36,336 nucleotides of DNA from Knufia peltigerae (GCA_030247855.1 JAPDRN010000210.1:1-36336); one strand, 5' to 3'; counted from the first letter of the stretch, positions 23,237 to 32,059 are shown. Made by a program: numbers and translations. The notes: generated by a model not told the origin, from the letters alone.

Positions 23237-24175
23237 ATGTCCGCTCTGATCTGTGGTTCTCTTGCCTTCGACACCATCATGGTGTTCCCGGACCAGTTCA
23301 AGAATCACATCCTGCCGGACAAGGTGCACATCCTGAACGTGTCGTTCCTGGTGCCGCGCATGCGCCGCGAGTTCGGCGGCTGCGCCGGCAACATCGCCTA
23401 CAACCTGCACCTGCTCGGTGGCGATCCGATCCCGATGGGCACGGTGGGTTCGGACTTCGGCCCGTACCGCGAGCACTTCGATGCCCTGGGCATCGACCTC
23501 ACCCGCGTGCGCGTGATCGATGAGCTGTTCACCCCGCAGGCGTTCATCACCACCGACCACGACAACAACCAGATCACCGCCTTCCACCCGGGCGCGATGA
23601 TGCGCTCCTACGAAAACCACGTGCGCGACGTGCCGGGCGTCAGCCTCGGCCTGGTCGGCCCGGACGGCCGCGAAGGCATGATCCAGAACGCGCTGGAATT
23701 CCACGAAGACGGCGTTCCGTTCATCTTCGACCCGGGCCAGGCGATGCCGCTGTTCAATGGCCCGGAACTGCGCGAGTTCATCGAACAGGCCGATTACGTG
23801 GTGGTCAACGACTATGAGTCGAACCTGCTGCAGGAACGCACCGGCTGGAACGAAAAAGAGATCGTCAGCCGGGTCAAGGCCTACATCACCACCCGCGGCC
23901 CGAAGGGCGCGGTGATCCACACCCCGGAAAAGAGCTACGACATCCCGCCGGCGCACGAGCGCCGCGTGGTCGATCCGACCGGCTGCGGCGACGCCTTCCG
24001 CGCCGGCCTGATCTACGGCATCCAGAAGGGCTTCGACTGGCTGACCATCGGCCGCATGGGCAACCTGATGGGCGCGCTGAAGGTCGAGCACCCGGGCACC
24101 CAGAACCAGCGCTTCACCTTTGATGAGTTCAACGAGCAGTTCAAGCAGCAGTTCGGTTACGCGTTGAACGCGTAA
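23237..24175 (+). CDS. PfkB-family carbohydrate/adenosine kinase
   Basis: ATP-dependent kinase of the ribokinase superfamily, 312 residues. It carries the N-terminal FGGCAGNIAYNLHLLGG (PfkB signature 1 region) near residue 46 and the C-terminal signature VVDPTGCGDAFRAGLIYG with the catalytic Asp near residue 252. The combination with FITTDHDNNQITAFHPGAM is seen in xanthomonad proteins usually annotated as adenosine kinase or carbohydrate kinase. The exact substrate cannot be fixed from sequence. It is transcribed divergently from mreB and followed by a hairpin repeat that probably terminates it. Confidence is high for the fold and moderate for adenosine as substrate. Confidence 0.9.
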   Translation: MSALICGSLAFDTIMVFPDQFKNHILPDKVHILNVSFLVPRMRREFGGCAGNIAYNLHLLGGDPIPMGTVGSDFGPYREHFDALGIDLTRVRVIDELFTPQAFITTDHDNNQITAFHPGAMMRSYENHVRDVPGVSLGLVGPDGREGMIQNALEFHEDGVPFIFDPGQAMPLFNGPELREFIEQADYVVVNDYESNLLQERTGWNEKEIVSRVKAYITTRGPKGAVIHTPEKSYDIPPAHERRVVDPTGCGDAFRAGLIYGIQKGFDWLTIGRMGNLMGALKVEHPGTQNQRFTFDEFNEQFKQQFGYALNA

Positions 24176-24200
24176 ACGAACTGCCCGCGCATTTCTCCTT

Positions 24201-24241
24201 ATCCCCGCGCCTTCGGCGCGCCCCCTTGAACAACAAGGGGG
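24201..24241. repeat. Double-hairpin dispersed repeat downstream of the PfkB kinase gene
   Basis: Stem CGCGCC-TTC-GGCGCG (24206-24220) is followed directly by CCCCCTTG-AACAA-CAAGGGGG (24221-24241). The same structure occurs at 20828-20872 inside mreC, in the same orientation relative to transcription. It may serve as a transcription or mRNA-decay barrier here. Confidence 0.85.
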
Positions 24242-24290
24242 CTGTCCACCCGAGGCGCTATCGGGAATGCTTCTGGCGGGAATGCCTCTG

Positions 24291-24335
24291 GTAGGTGTCG
24301 ACCTTGGTCGACACTGCCGGCCAGCGGCCGGCACC
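24291..24335. repeat. Two adjoining SMAG-type palindromes
   Basis: GTAGGTGTCGACCTTGGTCG (24291 onward, hairpin 24295-24314) has the same core as the array at 14-128. It is followed at 24317 by GCCGGCCAGCGGCCGGCAC, the core of the repeats at 8845-8868 and 34496-34519. It lies 25 bp past the stop of the LtaS-like gene. Confidence 0.88.
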
Positions 24336-24359
24336 GCATCGCCGCCCCGCCCTTCCGGC

Positions 24360-26333
24360 TCAGGGCTTGGCCTTCTCCGGCAAGCGATACAGCTCTTTTT
24401 CGTAGGCCAGCGTGCCCCACATCGCGTAGGCATGTGCGCGTCGTGCCAGTTCCGGCCGCAGTGCCTGCGGCTGCAGCTGGTCGCTGGCCGGGTCGTAGCG
24501 GAAGCCCTGCGCGGGCTTGTCCGGCTGCAGGATGGCCACATCGTTGCCCTCCATCCACGCCAGATTGCGGTCGTACTGCATCAGCGCACGCCCCGGCTGC
24601 AGCCGCTGCAGGTCGGTCAGGTCCTGTCCCACCGCCGGGGTGGCATCGGCAATGCCCAGCAGTGACAGCAGGGTCGGCGGCAGATCGATCTGGCTGACGA
24701 TGCGGGTATCACGGCGCGCCTCGATGCCGCCGCCGAGGATCAACCCGGGAATATGGAAGTTGCCGATCGGCACCATGTTCTTGCCAAACACCCGCGAATC
24801 ATGGTCGGCCACCACCAGGAATACGGTGTCCTCCCAGTAAGGTGACGCCATCGCCTTGCGGAAGAACTCGCCCAGCGCGTAGTCGGCGTACTTGGCGGCA
24901 TTGTCGCGGGTCTGTTTCGGTTGCTCGTACAGGTCGATGCGGCCGTCCGGGAACTCGAACGGATCATGGTTGCTGGAGGTGAACACCAAGCCGAAGAACG
25001 GCTTGCCCTGCGCTTTCAGCTGCCGGAACTGCTGGTCGGCACGGCCGAACAGGTCTTCGTCAGACGCACCCCAGGAGCCAACAAATGCCGGCTTGCGGTA
25101 ATCCTTGCGGTCCACGATGCGGTTGAAGCCGTTGGCGAGGAAGAACTCGCGCATGTTGTCGAAATGGCTTTCGCCACCGTAATAGAAACCAGTGTCGTAG
25201 CCATGCCGTCCCAGCACATCGGCCAGGGTGAAAAAGCGCTGGCGGCTGGCGGGCAGTTTTACCACCGATTCGGCCGGGGTCGGCGGGAACCCGGTCAGTA
25301 CCGCCTCGATGCCGCGGACCGACCGCGTGCCGGTCGCATATAGGCGCTCGAACGCCCAACCCTGTCTGCTCAGGCGGTCGTAGTTGGGTGACAACGGGCG
25401 TCCGCCGAGACTGCCGATGAACTGCGCGCCCAGGCTTTCTTCCAGCACGATCACCAGATTGCGCGGCTTGCCCTGGTACTGCGGCGGACGCAGCGCCAGG
25501 CTCGGCAATGCCTCGGAGACATATGCCGATGCCGGCAGGCCGCTGCTGGCGCGCAGTTCGCTGACCACCTCGGCCAGCGGCAGGTCACCGTAGACACGCG
25601 AGGTTTCGCTGCGGCTCGCCAGTTGCCGCGCGGCATAGCCGACGGTGTACAGCGAGTTCAGCGGCAAGGCGTTGATGGTCGGGTCGGTGGAAAATGCCAC
25701 CAGTGCCGGGTTCAAGGGCCGATGGCCCAGACTGGAACGCACGCCCAGCGCCGCCAGCAGCAGCACCAGGAACGCCAATGGCAGCCGCCACAGCCATCCG
25801 GCTTCGACTGCGCCCCGCGGGCTGTTGCCGACCCAGCGCCGTGACCCACGCAGCAGCACCCAGAACAGCACGATCACTGCGGCGACTTCGATCACCACGG
25901 CCAGCAGATGGCCGCGCAGCAGCGTCATCCCGACTTCTTCGGGATAGATGAGATATTCCAGGAACAGGCGATTGGGGCGCAGGCCGTACTCGGCCATGAA
26001 GCTCGGCGTCGCCAGCTCCATGAACACCAGCAGCAGGCTCACCAGGATCAGCCACCACCGCAGCAGATGACGCCACGCGCGGCCCACGCGTCCTTCCTGC
26101 GGCAACAGCAGTGCCAGCACCGCCGGGATGCCGTACAGCAGGCACAGGGTCGACACATCCACCCGCAACCCCTGCAGGAACACCGTGGCCCAGCCGTCAG
26201 CAGCACTGACCCGTACGGCGTGCCACAGCGCCAACCCCAGTCGCGACAACGACAGGGCTACCAGGCCAAACAGGGAAAATGCGGCAATCGGACACAGACG
26301 CCGGTACAGCGACACCCACACAGTTCGGAGCAT
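24360..26333 (-). CDS. LtaS-like membrane-bound sulfatase/phosphoglycerol transferase
   Basis: A 657-residue inner-membrane protein with about five N-terminal hydrophobic segments and a large periplasmic alkaline-phosphatase-fold domain of the LTA synthase family. The catalytic domain starts near NLVIVLEESLGAQFIGSLGG. The probable nucleophile threonine is in ATGTRSVRGIEAV near residue 335. Metal-site motifs are SNHDPFEFP and VADHDSRVFGKN (near 507), followed by DLPPTLLSLLG. In Gram-negatives such proteins add phosphoglycerol or phosphoethanolamine to periplasmic glucans or surface polysaccharide; the acceptor here is unknown. The ATG at 26333 starts just ahead of the first membrane segment, and the frame extends to 26375 without a better start. 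Confidence 0.88.
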   Translation of the reverse strand: MLRTVWVSLYRRLCPIAAFSLFGLVALSLSRLGLALWHAVRVSAADGWATVFLQGLRVDVSTLCLLYGIPAVLALLLPQEGRVGRAWRHLLRWWLILVSLLLVFMELATPSFMAEYGLRPNRLFLEYLIYPEEVGMTLLRGHLLAVVIEVAAVIVLFWVLLRGSRRWVGNSPRGAVEAGWLWRLPLAFLVLLLAALGVRSSLGHRPLNPALVAFSTDPTINALPLNSLYTVGYAARQLASRSETSRVYGDLPLAEVVSELRASSGLPASAYVSEALPSLALRPPQYQGKPRNLVIVLEESLGAQFIGSLGGRPLSPNYDRLSRQGWAFERLYATGTRSVRGIEAVLTGFPPTPAESVVKLPASRQRFFTLADVLGRHGYDTGFYYGGESHFDNMREFFLANGFNRIVDRKDYRKPAFVGSWGASDEDLFGRADQQFRQLKAQGKPFFGLVFTSSNHDPFEFPDGRIDLYEQPKQTRDNAAKYADYALGEFFRKAMASPYWEDTVFLVVADHDSRVFGKNMVPIGNFHIPGLILGGGIEARRDTRIVSQIDLPPTLLSLLGIADATPAVGQDLTDLQRLQPGRALMQYDRNLAWMEGNDVAILQPDKPAQGFRYDPASDQLQPQALRPELARRAHAYAMWGTLAYEKELYRLPEKAKP

Positions 26334-26639
26334 GAAAGGAATCCAGAAATGGAGCCAAGGACACCCATGCCCCATCCTTGGCAGCGGGCCACACCGGACA
26401 ACGTGTTACCCGACGCCACCACCAGTGCAGCGAAACCACCCGCCGGCACCTTCAACGCCCACCGCGGCTTCGATCAGGCCGCGGCACTGAGCAGCGATGG
26501 TTCCCCAACCGCCTCCGCTTCAACCCCGGCCGGTCATTCGAAGAACGTCCAGCCGGCCTCGCACAATACACTGTGATGACAGTCGGCAGTTGACCGCAGG
26601 CGCTCTCCTGGCCCCCGCCACAGCGCAGAGGGCGCCGCG
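26334..26639. other. Intergenic region, nothing recognised
   Basis: 306 bp between the LtaS-like gene and the HAD phosphatase gene. No convincing gene, repeat or structured RNA is seen. The LtaS-like gene promoter must lie here. Confidence 0.5.
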
Positions 26640-27254
26640 CTAGCCTCGCCAGCGCTCCAGCACCGCCGCGCAATCGGCCAGGTGCCAACAGGCCATGCCC
26701 GGCCATGGGTTGTCCGGGGCATTGACCAGCAGCGTGCGGCTGCCCGCCGCACGGCCGCATTCCAGATCGAAGCGGTAATCGCCCACCATCACCACCTGCG
26801 TGGGGTCCACCTGCCAGCGCTGCTGGAAGTACTGCAGCCCGGCAGGTGAGGGCTTCGGCTCGGCCTCGTCGCGACCGATGATGTCGTCTTCGGCAAATAC
26901 GTCGCCCAGTCCGATCGCCTGCAGGGTGACCTGCGCCAGACTGCGCACGTTGCGGGTCAGGATGCCCAGCCGGCAGCCGGTGTCCTGCAGCGCGCGCACC
27001 AGCGCCACCGCCCCCGTCGCCGGCTGGGACGCAGCGGCCAGCGCACGCTCGTGCGCCAGCAGCCAGGCGTGCTTTGCGCTGGCCTCCGCGGCCGGCAACC
27101 CGGCCAGGTGGGTGAGGATATCGTCCTCCTGCGGAATCGCCAGTTCGCGCTTGATCCGCGCGAAATCATGCATCGCCACGGTCAGCGTGCCATCCATGTC
27201 GAACACCCAGTGGCGGATCGTCGACAGTGCCGGCGCAGCCACGGGTGCATCCAC
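26640..27254 (-). CDS. HAD-superfamily phosphatase
   Basis: Cytosolic haloacid-dehalogenase-type hydrolase of about 204 residues, phosphoglycolate-phosphatase-like. All four HAD motifs are visible: FDMDGTLT (nucleophile Asp), LGILTRN (motif II Thr), the lysine in EPKPSP and VMVGDYRFDLECGRAAG (motif IV). There is no ATG ahead of motif I. Candidate starts are GTG at 27269, 27266 or 27254, or TTG at 27260, all at or inside the end of the preceding lipoprotein gene, so translational coupling is likely. The 27254 GTG is listed but is not certain. The substrate is unknown. Confidence 0.85.
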   Translation of the reverse strand: MDAPVAAPALSTIRHWVFDMDGTLTVAMHDFARIKRELAIPQEDDILTHLAGLPAAEASAKHAWLLAHERALAAASQPATGAVALVRALQDTGCRLGILTRNVRSLAQVTLQAIGLGDVFAEDDIIGRDEAEPKPSPAGLQYFQQRWQVDPTQVVMVGDYRFDLECGRAAGSRTLLVNAPDNPWPGMACWHLADCAAVLERWRG

Positions 27255-27256
27255 GG

Positions 27257-27988
27257 TCAATGCCACCACGCCGGCATCCGGCTGGCATCCACGCCACCGG
27301 TCTCGAACACCGCCGTGCGCGTGCCACCGGCCTTGACCGGGAACTCGATGCTGATCGACTTGCCCTTGGCTGCCAGCTTCCACAACGCCTTCTGGTCGGT
27401 GATGAACAGGGCGATCGCCTCGTCGGTCTTCGGCCGCCAGGCCGCCATGGAGACCGGCTTGCCACCGTCCACCGTGACCTTGACCGTGCACTGCGGACAG
27501 CGGAAATCGCCGGCCTGCAGCACCAGGTAGGCATGACGCTTCCATTCGGGGTGGTCGCGGAACACCAGCTGCACCGGCTTGGCGCCGCTGCCATCCACAT
27601 CCACCCGCTCCTTGCTGAAGATCTGCGCCGACACCTGGTTGCCCTTGCTGCCGACCGGAATCTGGTTGTACTGCCACAGCGCCTGCATGCGGCGCAGGTC
27701 GCGCGCGGCATCGCCCTTGGCCTTGACCTCGTCGAAGCCGGCGGCGATGCGTTCGGCGGCGGCGGTGTCCTTGTACTGGTCCAGCAGCGAGGCACCATGC
27801 AGGCGCGCGCGCTCCCAGTCCTGCGCGGCCACTGCCGTGTCGTACTGCTTGGCCACGTCCTCGGCCTTGGCCTCTTTCTGCGCCTGCACGGCAGCGGCGG
27901 CGGCTTCCTGCGCCTTGCGTTCTTCCTCGGGGTTGCTGCAGGCAGCCAGGGCCAGGGTGCAGGCAGTGAGCAGGATCAGTCGTTTCAT
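27257..27988 (-). CDS. Lipoprotein of unknown function
   Basis: A 243-residue lipoprotein with a clean signal and lipobox (LALAACSN, lipidated Cys 17). An Ala/Glu/Lys-rich, probably helical, segment (residues 20-105) is followed by a beta-rich C-terminal half (VQLVFRDHPEWKRHAYLVLQ, FRCPQCTVKVTVDGG). The CPQC pair could be a disulfide or metal site, but no family is recognised. The ATG at 27988 has AAGGA upstream. The stop coincides with the possible start sites of the HAD gene. Function cannot be assigned. Confidence 0.82.
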   Translation of the reverse strand: MKRLILLTACTLALAACSNPEEERKAQEAAAAAVQAQKEAKAEDVAKQYDTAVAAQDWERARLHGASLLDQYKDTAAAERIAAGFDEVKAKGDAARDLRRMQALWQYNQIPVGSKGNQVSAQIFSKERVDVDGSGAKPVQLVFRDHPEWKRHAYLVLQAGDFRCPQCTVKVTVDGGKPVSMAAWRPKTDEAIALFITDQKALWKLAAKGKSISIEFPVKAGGTRTAVFETGGVDASRMPAWWH

Positions 27989-28114
27989 GGCGGAGTCCTT
28001 TACGGGTGCATCCCGATTCTATCGGCAGCGAAAAGTGGATACAGCAACGGCGGGTTTCCCCGCCGTTGCCGGTGAAGCAGTGCCTGGTTGCCGACCAGCG
28101 GCCGGGACTCCCGT

Positions 28115-30043
28115 TTACTTTGCTTCAGCCTTGGCCAGCATGTCCTGCACCGAGGCGGTGGTGATCGGGTGGTAGCCCGGCTTGGCCTTCTCGAACGCCT
28201 GCTTGGCCAGCTCCAGCCCCTTCGGGGTCTTCACCAGTTCGGCGTAGATCGGCAGGATCAGCTTGCGACGACCGACACGCTCGATGAACGCAGCAGCCGC
28301 TTCATTGGCCTGCTCGTAACCGCTGCGGATGGTCAGCGGGTACCAGCGCATGGCGATCTCGCCATTGGGGGTGCCGGTGAAGTGGAACGCCTTGTCCAGC
28401 GTGGCCAGCTTGTCCAGCGGCTGGGTGGCGCCCAGACCGTCGATGAAGCGGACCCACTCCTGGGTGCTCCACTCGGCGATCACCTGGCTGCTCGGCACGG
28501 TGCCGGCGCTGGCGAAGGCGATACGCGCGGTATCCACGCTGCTGAAGTTGCGCGACTGTGCCTTGGCTGCAAACGCCGGAATGCCCGGCTCGTCCAGCCA
28601 CGCCTTCAGTTCGGCTTCGGTGACCGCCGACGGATTCTTCGGCAGCAGGTTCTTCTTCAGGTACTCGACGAACTGGTCGGTATTCGCACTCTGGAAGGCG
28701 TGGTCATCGAACCAGCCGCGCAGGAACGGGTCGAAGGTTTCGCGGCCGAAACGCTGTTCCAGGAATTCCAGGAACCACGAACCCTTGACGTAGGCCACCT
28801 GGCTCAGGGCTTCGTCCGGGTCACGTTCGTTCAGCGGCGGCAGCGCCAGCGCCTGGTCGGCCGGGCTCATGTCCTTCACTTCGGCCAGCAGATCGGTCTG
28901 GTCGATCTGCTTTTCCATCTCGGCCATCTCCTTGCCGTACAGGGCTTCGGTGATGCGGCCCTGGACGTAGGTGGTGAAGCCTTCGTTGAGCCAGATGTCC
29001 TTCCAGCTGGCGTTGGTCACCAGGTTGCCCGACCAGCTGTGCGCCAGTTCATGGGCGACCAGCGAGACCAGCGACTTGTCGCCGACGATCACGGTCGGCG
29101 TGGCGAAGGTCAGGCGCGGGTTTTCCATGCCGCCGAACGGGAACGACGGCGGCAGCACCAGCATGTCGTAGCGGCCCCAGCGGTATTCGCCGTACAGCTT
29201 TTCGGCGGCACCGATCATCTTCTCGGTGTCTTCGAATTCCTTGGCGGCCTTGTTGACCATGGTCGGCTCGGCCCAGACGCCGGAGCGGCCGGAGATCGGC
29301 TCGAACACCAGGTCGCCGGCCGCGATGGCCAGCAGGTAGGACGGAATCGGCTGCGGCATCTTGAAAGTGTAGTCACCGTCACGCGCGGCCTTGGGGTCGT
29401 TGTCGGCGCTCATCAGCACCATTACGTCCGGGCGCGAGACCACGTGCGCGCTGTAGGTGAAGCGCACGCTCGGGGTGTCCTGCAGCGGCACCCAGGAACG
29501 GGCGTGGATCGCCTGCGACTGGCTGAACATGAAGGGCAGCTTCTTGCCTTCGGTCATCGACGGCGCCAGCCACTGCAGGCCCGAGGCGGTCGGTGCGGTG
29601 TGGTAGGTCACCTCGACCTTGGCCGGCTGTTCCGGGGTTTCGATGGTCAGCTTGCTGCCGAACACCTTGTCCACCGGGGCCAGCACGAACTGCAGCGGGC
29701 TGCGCGCGCCATCAGCGGCGATCGCTTCAACCTTGGCGATGCTCAGCTCGCGGGTGTCCAGCACCAGTTGCTTGGCATCCTTCTGCTTCCATTCCAGGGT
29801 GTAGATGGCGGTGCCGCCGATCTGCTTCTGGTCGAAGTCCAGCTTCAGATCCAGCGCGATGTCCTTGACGACGACCTTGTCCGGCTCGGCGTACGAGCTT
29901 TCATCGTGGCTGCGGTTTTCGGCGTTCACGGGGGCGGCGGGAGCCTTCTGGGCAGTCGGGGCGGCGGCGGGTGCGGCCGCCTCCTGGGAGCAGCCGGCGG
30001 CCAGGGCCACGGCCAGCGGAAGGAGCATCAGCGGATTGCGCAT
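28115..30043 (-). CDS. M1-family zinc metallopeptidase, lipoprotein
   Basis: A 642-residue aminopeptidase-type enzyme, lipid-anchored in the envelope (VALAAGCSQE, Cys near 19). An N-terminal saddle domain (LDLKLDFDQKQIGGTAIYTL) precedes the M1 exopeptidase motif GGMENPRLTF near residue 305. The zinc site is HELAHSW near 330, with the third ligand in WLNEGFTTY 18 residues on. The C-terminal helical region resembles the leukotriene A4 hydrolase type, and the length fits that subfamily. It probably trims peptides in the periplasm. Its start is followed upstream by a SMAG pair and ubiE on the same strand. Confidence 0.94.
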   Translation of the reverse strand: MRNPLMLLPLAVALAAGCSQEAAAPAAAPTAQKAPAAPVNAENRSHDESSYAEPDKVVVKDIALDLKLDFDQKQIGGTAIYTLEWKQKDAKQLVLDTRELSIAKVEAIAADGARSPLQFVLAPVDKVFGSKLTIETPEQPAKVEVTYHTAPTASGLQWLAPSMTEGKKLPFMFSQSQAIHARSWVPLQDTPSVRFTYSAHVVSRPDVMVLMSADNDPKAARDGDYTFKMPQPIPSYLLAIAAGDLVFEPISGRSGVWAEPTMVNKAAKEFEDTEKMIGAAEKLYGEYRWGRYDMLVLPPSFPFGGMENPRLTFATPTVIVGDKSLVSLVAHELAHSWSGNLVTNASWKDIWLNEGFTTYVQGRITEALYGKEMAEMEKQIDQTDLLAEVKDMSPADQALALPPLNERDPDEALSQVAYVKGSWFLEFLEQRFGRETFDPFLRGWFDDHAFQSANTDQFVEYLKKNLLPKNPSAVTEAELKAWLDEPGIPAFAAKAQSRNFSSVDTARIAFASAGTVPSSQVIAEWSTQEWVRFIDGLGATQPLDKLATLDKAFHFTGTPNGEIAMRWYPLTIRSGYEQANEAAAAFIERVGRRKLILPIYAELVKTPKGLELAKQAFEKAKPGYHPITTASVQDMLAKAEAK

Positions 30044-30146
30044 GAATCGGGACCGTTACGGGGATCAAACCCCAATGGTACCTCTCCCCCGGCCGGGAAG
30101 CGTTGCGCGGTGCGGGGTAATGGCCGGCCCCGCGATGGCCCGGCAG

Positions 30147-30218
30147 GTGCCAACCTTGGTTGGCACGGACCTGTCAGCGCTCGCGGACGGGCGTGTGCCA
30201 ACCAAGGTTGGCACCTAC
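30147..30218. repeat. Inverted pair of SMAG repeats
   Basis: The hairpin GTGCCAACC-TT-GGTTGGCAC at 30147-30166 faces its inverse at 30195-30218, which ends in CTAC (GTAG on the minus strand). The pair lies between the M1 peptidase gene and ubiE, where it could terminate or stabilise ubiE mRNA. The same repeat occurs at 32930-33005. Confidence 0.92.
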
Positions 30219-30229
30219 CAAAGCAAGGC

Positions 30230-30991
30230 TTACAGCTTGTAGCCGGAGTGGATCGAGACGATGCCGCCGGTCAGGTTCTTGTAGTGGCAGCGCTCGAAGC
30301 CCGCCTGCCCCATCATCGCCTTCAGTTCTTCCTGCGGCGGATGCTTGCGGATGCTCTCGGCCAGATACTGGTAGCTGTCCGAATCATTGGCGAACAGCTT
30401 GCCCAGCTTCGGCAGGATCTTGAACGAGTGGAAGTCGTAGATCGGCTTGAACCAGTCGGCGGTGACTTCGGAGAACTCCAGCACACGGGCCTGGCCGCCC
30501 ACCTTCAGCACGCGGAACATCTCGCGCAGGCCGGCGTCCTTGTCGGTCACGTTGCGCAGACCGAAGGCGATGGTCACCAGGTCGAAGCTGTTGTCCGGGA
30601 ACGGCAGGGCCTCGGCGTTGCACTGCACGTAGTCCAGGCCGAGCACCAGGCCGCGGTTGGTCAGGCGGTCACGGCCGACCGACAGCATGCCGGCGTTGAT
30701 GTCGCCCAGCACCACCGAGCCCTCGGCACCGACGCGCTCCTTCAGCAGCGCGGCGATATCGCCGGTGCCACCGGCCAGGTCGAGCACGCGGTCACCCGGC
30801 TTCACCTGCGCGGTGGCTACGTAGTAGCGCTTCCATGCCCGGTGCACGCCCATGCTCATCAGGTCGTTCATCAGGTCGTAGTTGCGCGCGACCGACGTGA
30901 ACACCTGGCCGACCAGCTTCTGCTTGTCCTTGGCGTCAACGTCGCGGAACCCGAAATGGGTGGTACCGGATTTGTAGGGGGATTCGCTCAT
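30230..30991 (-). CDS. ubiE: Ubiquinone/menaquinone C-methyltransferase UbiE
   Basis: SAM-dependent methyltransferase for the C-methylation step of ubiquinone (and menaquinone) synthesis, soluble or membrane-peripheral. In the 253-residue protein the family start region FTSVARNYDLMNDLMSMGVH is followed by the SAM-binding motif VLDLAGGTGDI at 69-79. FGLRNVTDKDAGLREMFRVL and VLEFSEVTADWFKPIYDFHS come next, and the ending NLTGGIVSIHSGYKL is characteristic. The ATG at 30991 gives the standard length. A longer frame to 31081 is not family-like. It is divergent from the cytosine deaminase gene. Confidence 0.97.
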   Translation of the reverse strand: MSESPYKSGTTHFGFRDVDAKDKQKLVGQVFTSVARNYDLMNDLMSMGVHRAWKRYYVATAQVKPGDRVLDLAGGTGDIAALLKERVGAEGSVVLGDINAGMLSVGRDRLTNRGLVLGLDYVQCNAEALPFPDNSFDLVTIAFGLRNVTDKDAGLREMFRVLKVGGQARVLEFSEVTADWFKPIYDFHSFKILPKLGKLFANDSDSYQYLAESIRKHPPQEELKAMMGQAGFERCHYKNLTGGIVSIHSGYKL

Positions 30992-31070
30992 GCCCTGATT
31001 ATCGCACCGCCCGGCCCCTGCGGGGAACGCTGGCCGTATCATGGCGCCCCACGACCTACCGGAGCCCCGC

Positions 31071-31523
31071 ATGATCACCACGCCCGACTACCAGGCCCTG
31101 CTGCAGACCGCCATTGCCGAAGCCCGCCAGGGGCTGGCCGAAGGCGGCGTGCCGATCGGCGCGGCGCTGTACCACAACGACGGCCGCCTGCTTGGCTGCG
31201 GGCACAACCGCCGCGTGCAGGAAGGTGACCCGTCCGTGCATGGCGAGACCGACGCCTTCCGCAAGGCCGGCCGCCAGCGCCGCTACCAGGACACCATCAT
31301 GGTCACGACCCTGGCCCCCTGCTGGTACTGCTCGGGCCTGGTGCGGCAGTTCAACATCGGCACGGTAGTGGTCGGCGAATCGCGCACTTTCCAGGGCGGC
31401 ATCGACTGGCTGCGGGAAAACGGCGTCAACGTGATCGATCTGGACAGCCAGGAATGCGTGGACCTGCTCGGCGGTTTCATTGCGCAATATCCGGAAATCT
31501 GGAACGAAGACATCGGCGAATGA
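31071..31523 (+). CDS. Cytosine deaminase-like nucleobase deaminase (fungal type)
   Basis: A 150-residue zinc-dependent deaminase of the CDA fold. The zinc motif is HGETDAF (His57, catalytic Glu59) with PCWYC (Cys84, Cys87). The C-terminal part (VVVGESRTFQGGIDWLRENG and the ending WNEDIGE) resembles yeast-type cytosine deaminase rather than the larger amidohydrolase CodA of enteric bacteria or tRNA adenosine deaminase TadA. Expected reaction: cytosine to uracil (5-methylcytosine possible). The ATG at 31071 has GGAG 9 bp upstream. It is divergent from ubiE and followed by a hairpin at 31567-31590. Other small-molecule deaminase activity cannot be excluded. Confidence 0.88.
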   Translation: MITTPDYQALLQTAIAEARQGLAEGGVPIGAALYHNDGRLLGCGHNRRVQEGDPSVHGETDAFRKAGRQRRYQDTIMVTTLAPCWYCSGLVRQFNIGTVVVGESRTFQGGIDWLRENGVNVIDLDSQECVDLLGGFIAQYPEIWNEDIGE

Positions 31524-31566
31524 GCATCCACCACGGCTGATGAGCCCGCCTTGATGAACGCTTCAG

Positions 31567-31590
31567 TGCCGGCACAGCCTTGTGCCGGCA
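31567..31590. repeat. SMAG-like hairpin downstream of the deaminase gene
   Basis: TGCCGGCAC-AGCCTT-GTGCCGGCA, a 9-bp perfect stem located 44 bp past the deaminase stop. It has no T tract, so it is more likely a repeat or mRNA stabiliser than an intrinsic terminator. A smaller hairpin (GCACGTTTCAACGTGAAC) follows. Confidence 0.75.
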
Positions 31591-31724
31591 GCGTCTGCAC
31601 GTTTCAACGTGAACTGCTGCGCAGTCAGCTGCGTGCAGTCAACACGCACCACTAACATCCTGCTGCGCAGCCACGTCTAGGGTGGAATGCAACCGGGCGC
31701 CCCCGCCCCGGATTGGAGCCGACC

Positions 31725-31985
31725 ATGCAAGCGCATGCCGTACGTCCTCCCAGCGACCGGGCTCTGGCGGCGATATGGAACCGAGTGCAGCAGCAATACG
31801 CACTGCACCAGCGCAGTGCGCCGCTCTGGAGCGCCCACCAGGACATTCAGCAGGCTCTTCTGCACGACCATCCCCGCGAGCTGGTGCGCCTGTGCAATGC
31901 GATGGCCGGCATGGCCGAACGCCTGGGTGCGGTTGAATACGCACAGCTGCTGCGCCATCGCCACGCTGGCTGCACATCGCGCTGA
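31725..31985 (+). CDS. Small hypothetical protein
   Basis: An 86-residue protein of no recognised family. It is mostly helical in appearance (SDRALAAIWNRVQQQYALHQ, RELVRLCNAMAGMAERLGAV). The ATG at 31725 has GGAG 9 bp upstream, which supports real translation. Soluble, with no signal peptide. It precedes another small gene at 32060 with a 74-bp gap and may be co-transcribed with it. Confidence 0.6.
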   Translation: MQAHAVRPPSDRALAAIWNRVQQQYALHQRSAPLWSAHQDIQQALLHDHPRELVRLCNAMAGMAERLGAVEYAQLLRHRHAGCTSR

Positions 31986-32059
31986 CGCGGCATGCACCGC
32001 CGCCCGGTCCACACTGTAACGGGTCCGCACTCCCTTCACTTCCAACCGATTGGATTGTC

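Noticed and set aside
28088..31228. Plus-strand open frame of 1046 codons
   Set aside because: It runs antisense through the M1 peptidase and ubiE genes, whose motifs are unmistakable. It has no family features and shadow-type composition.
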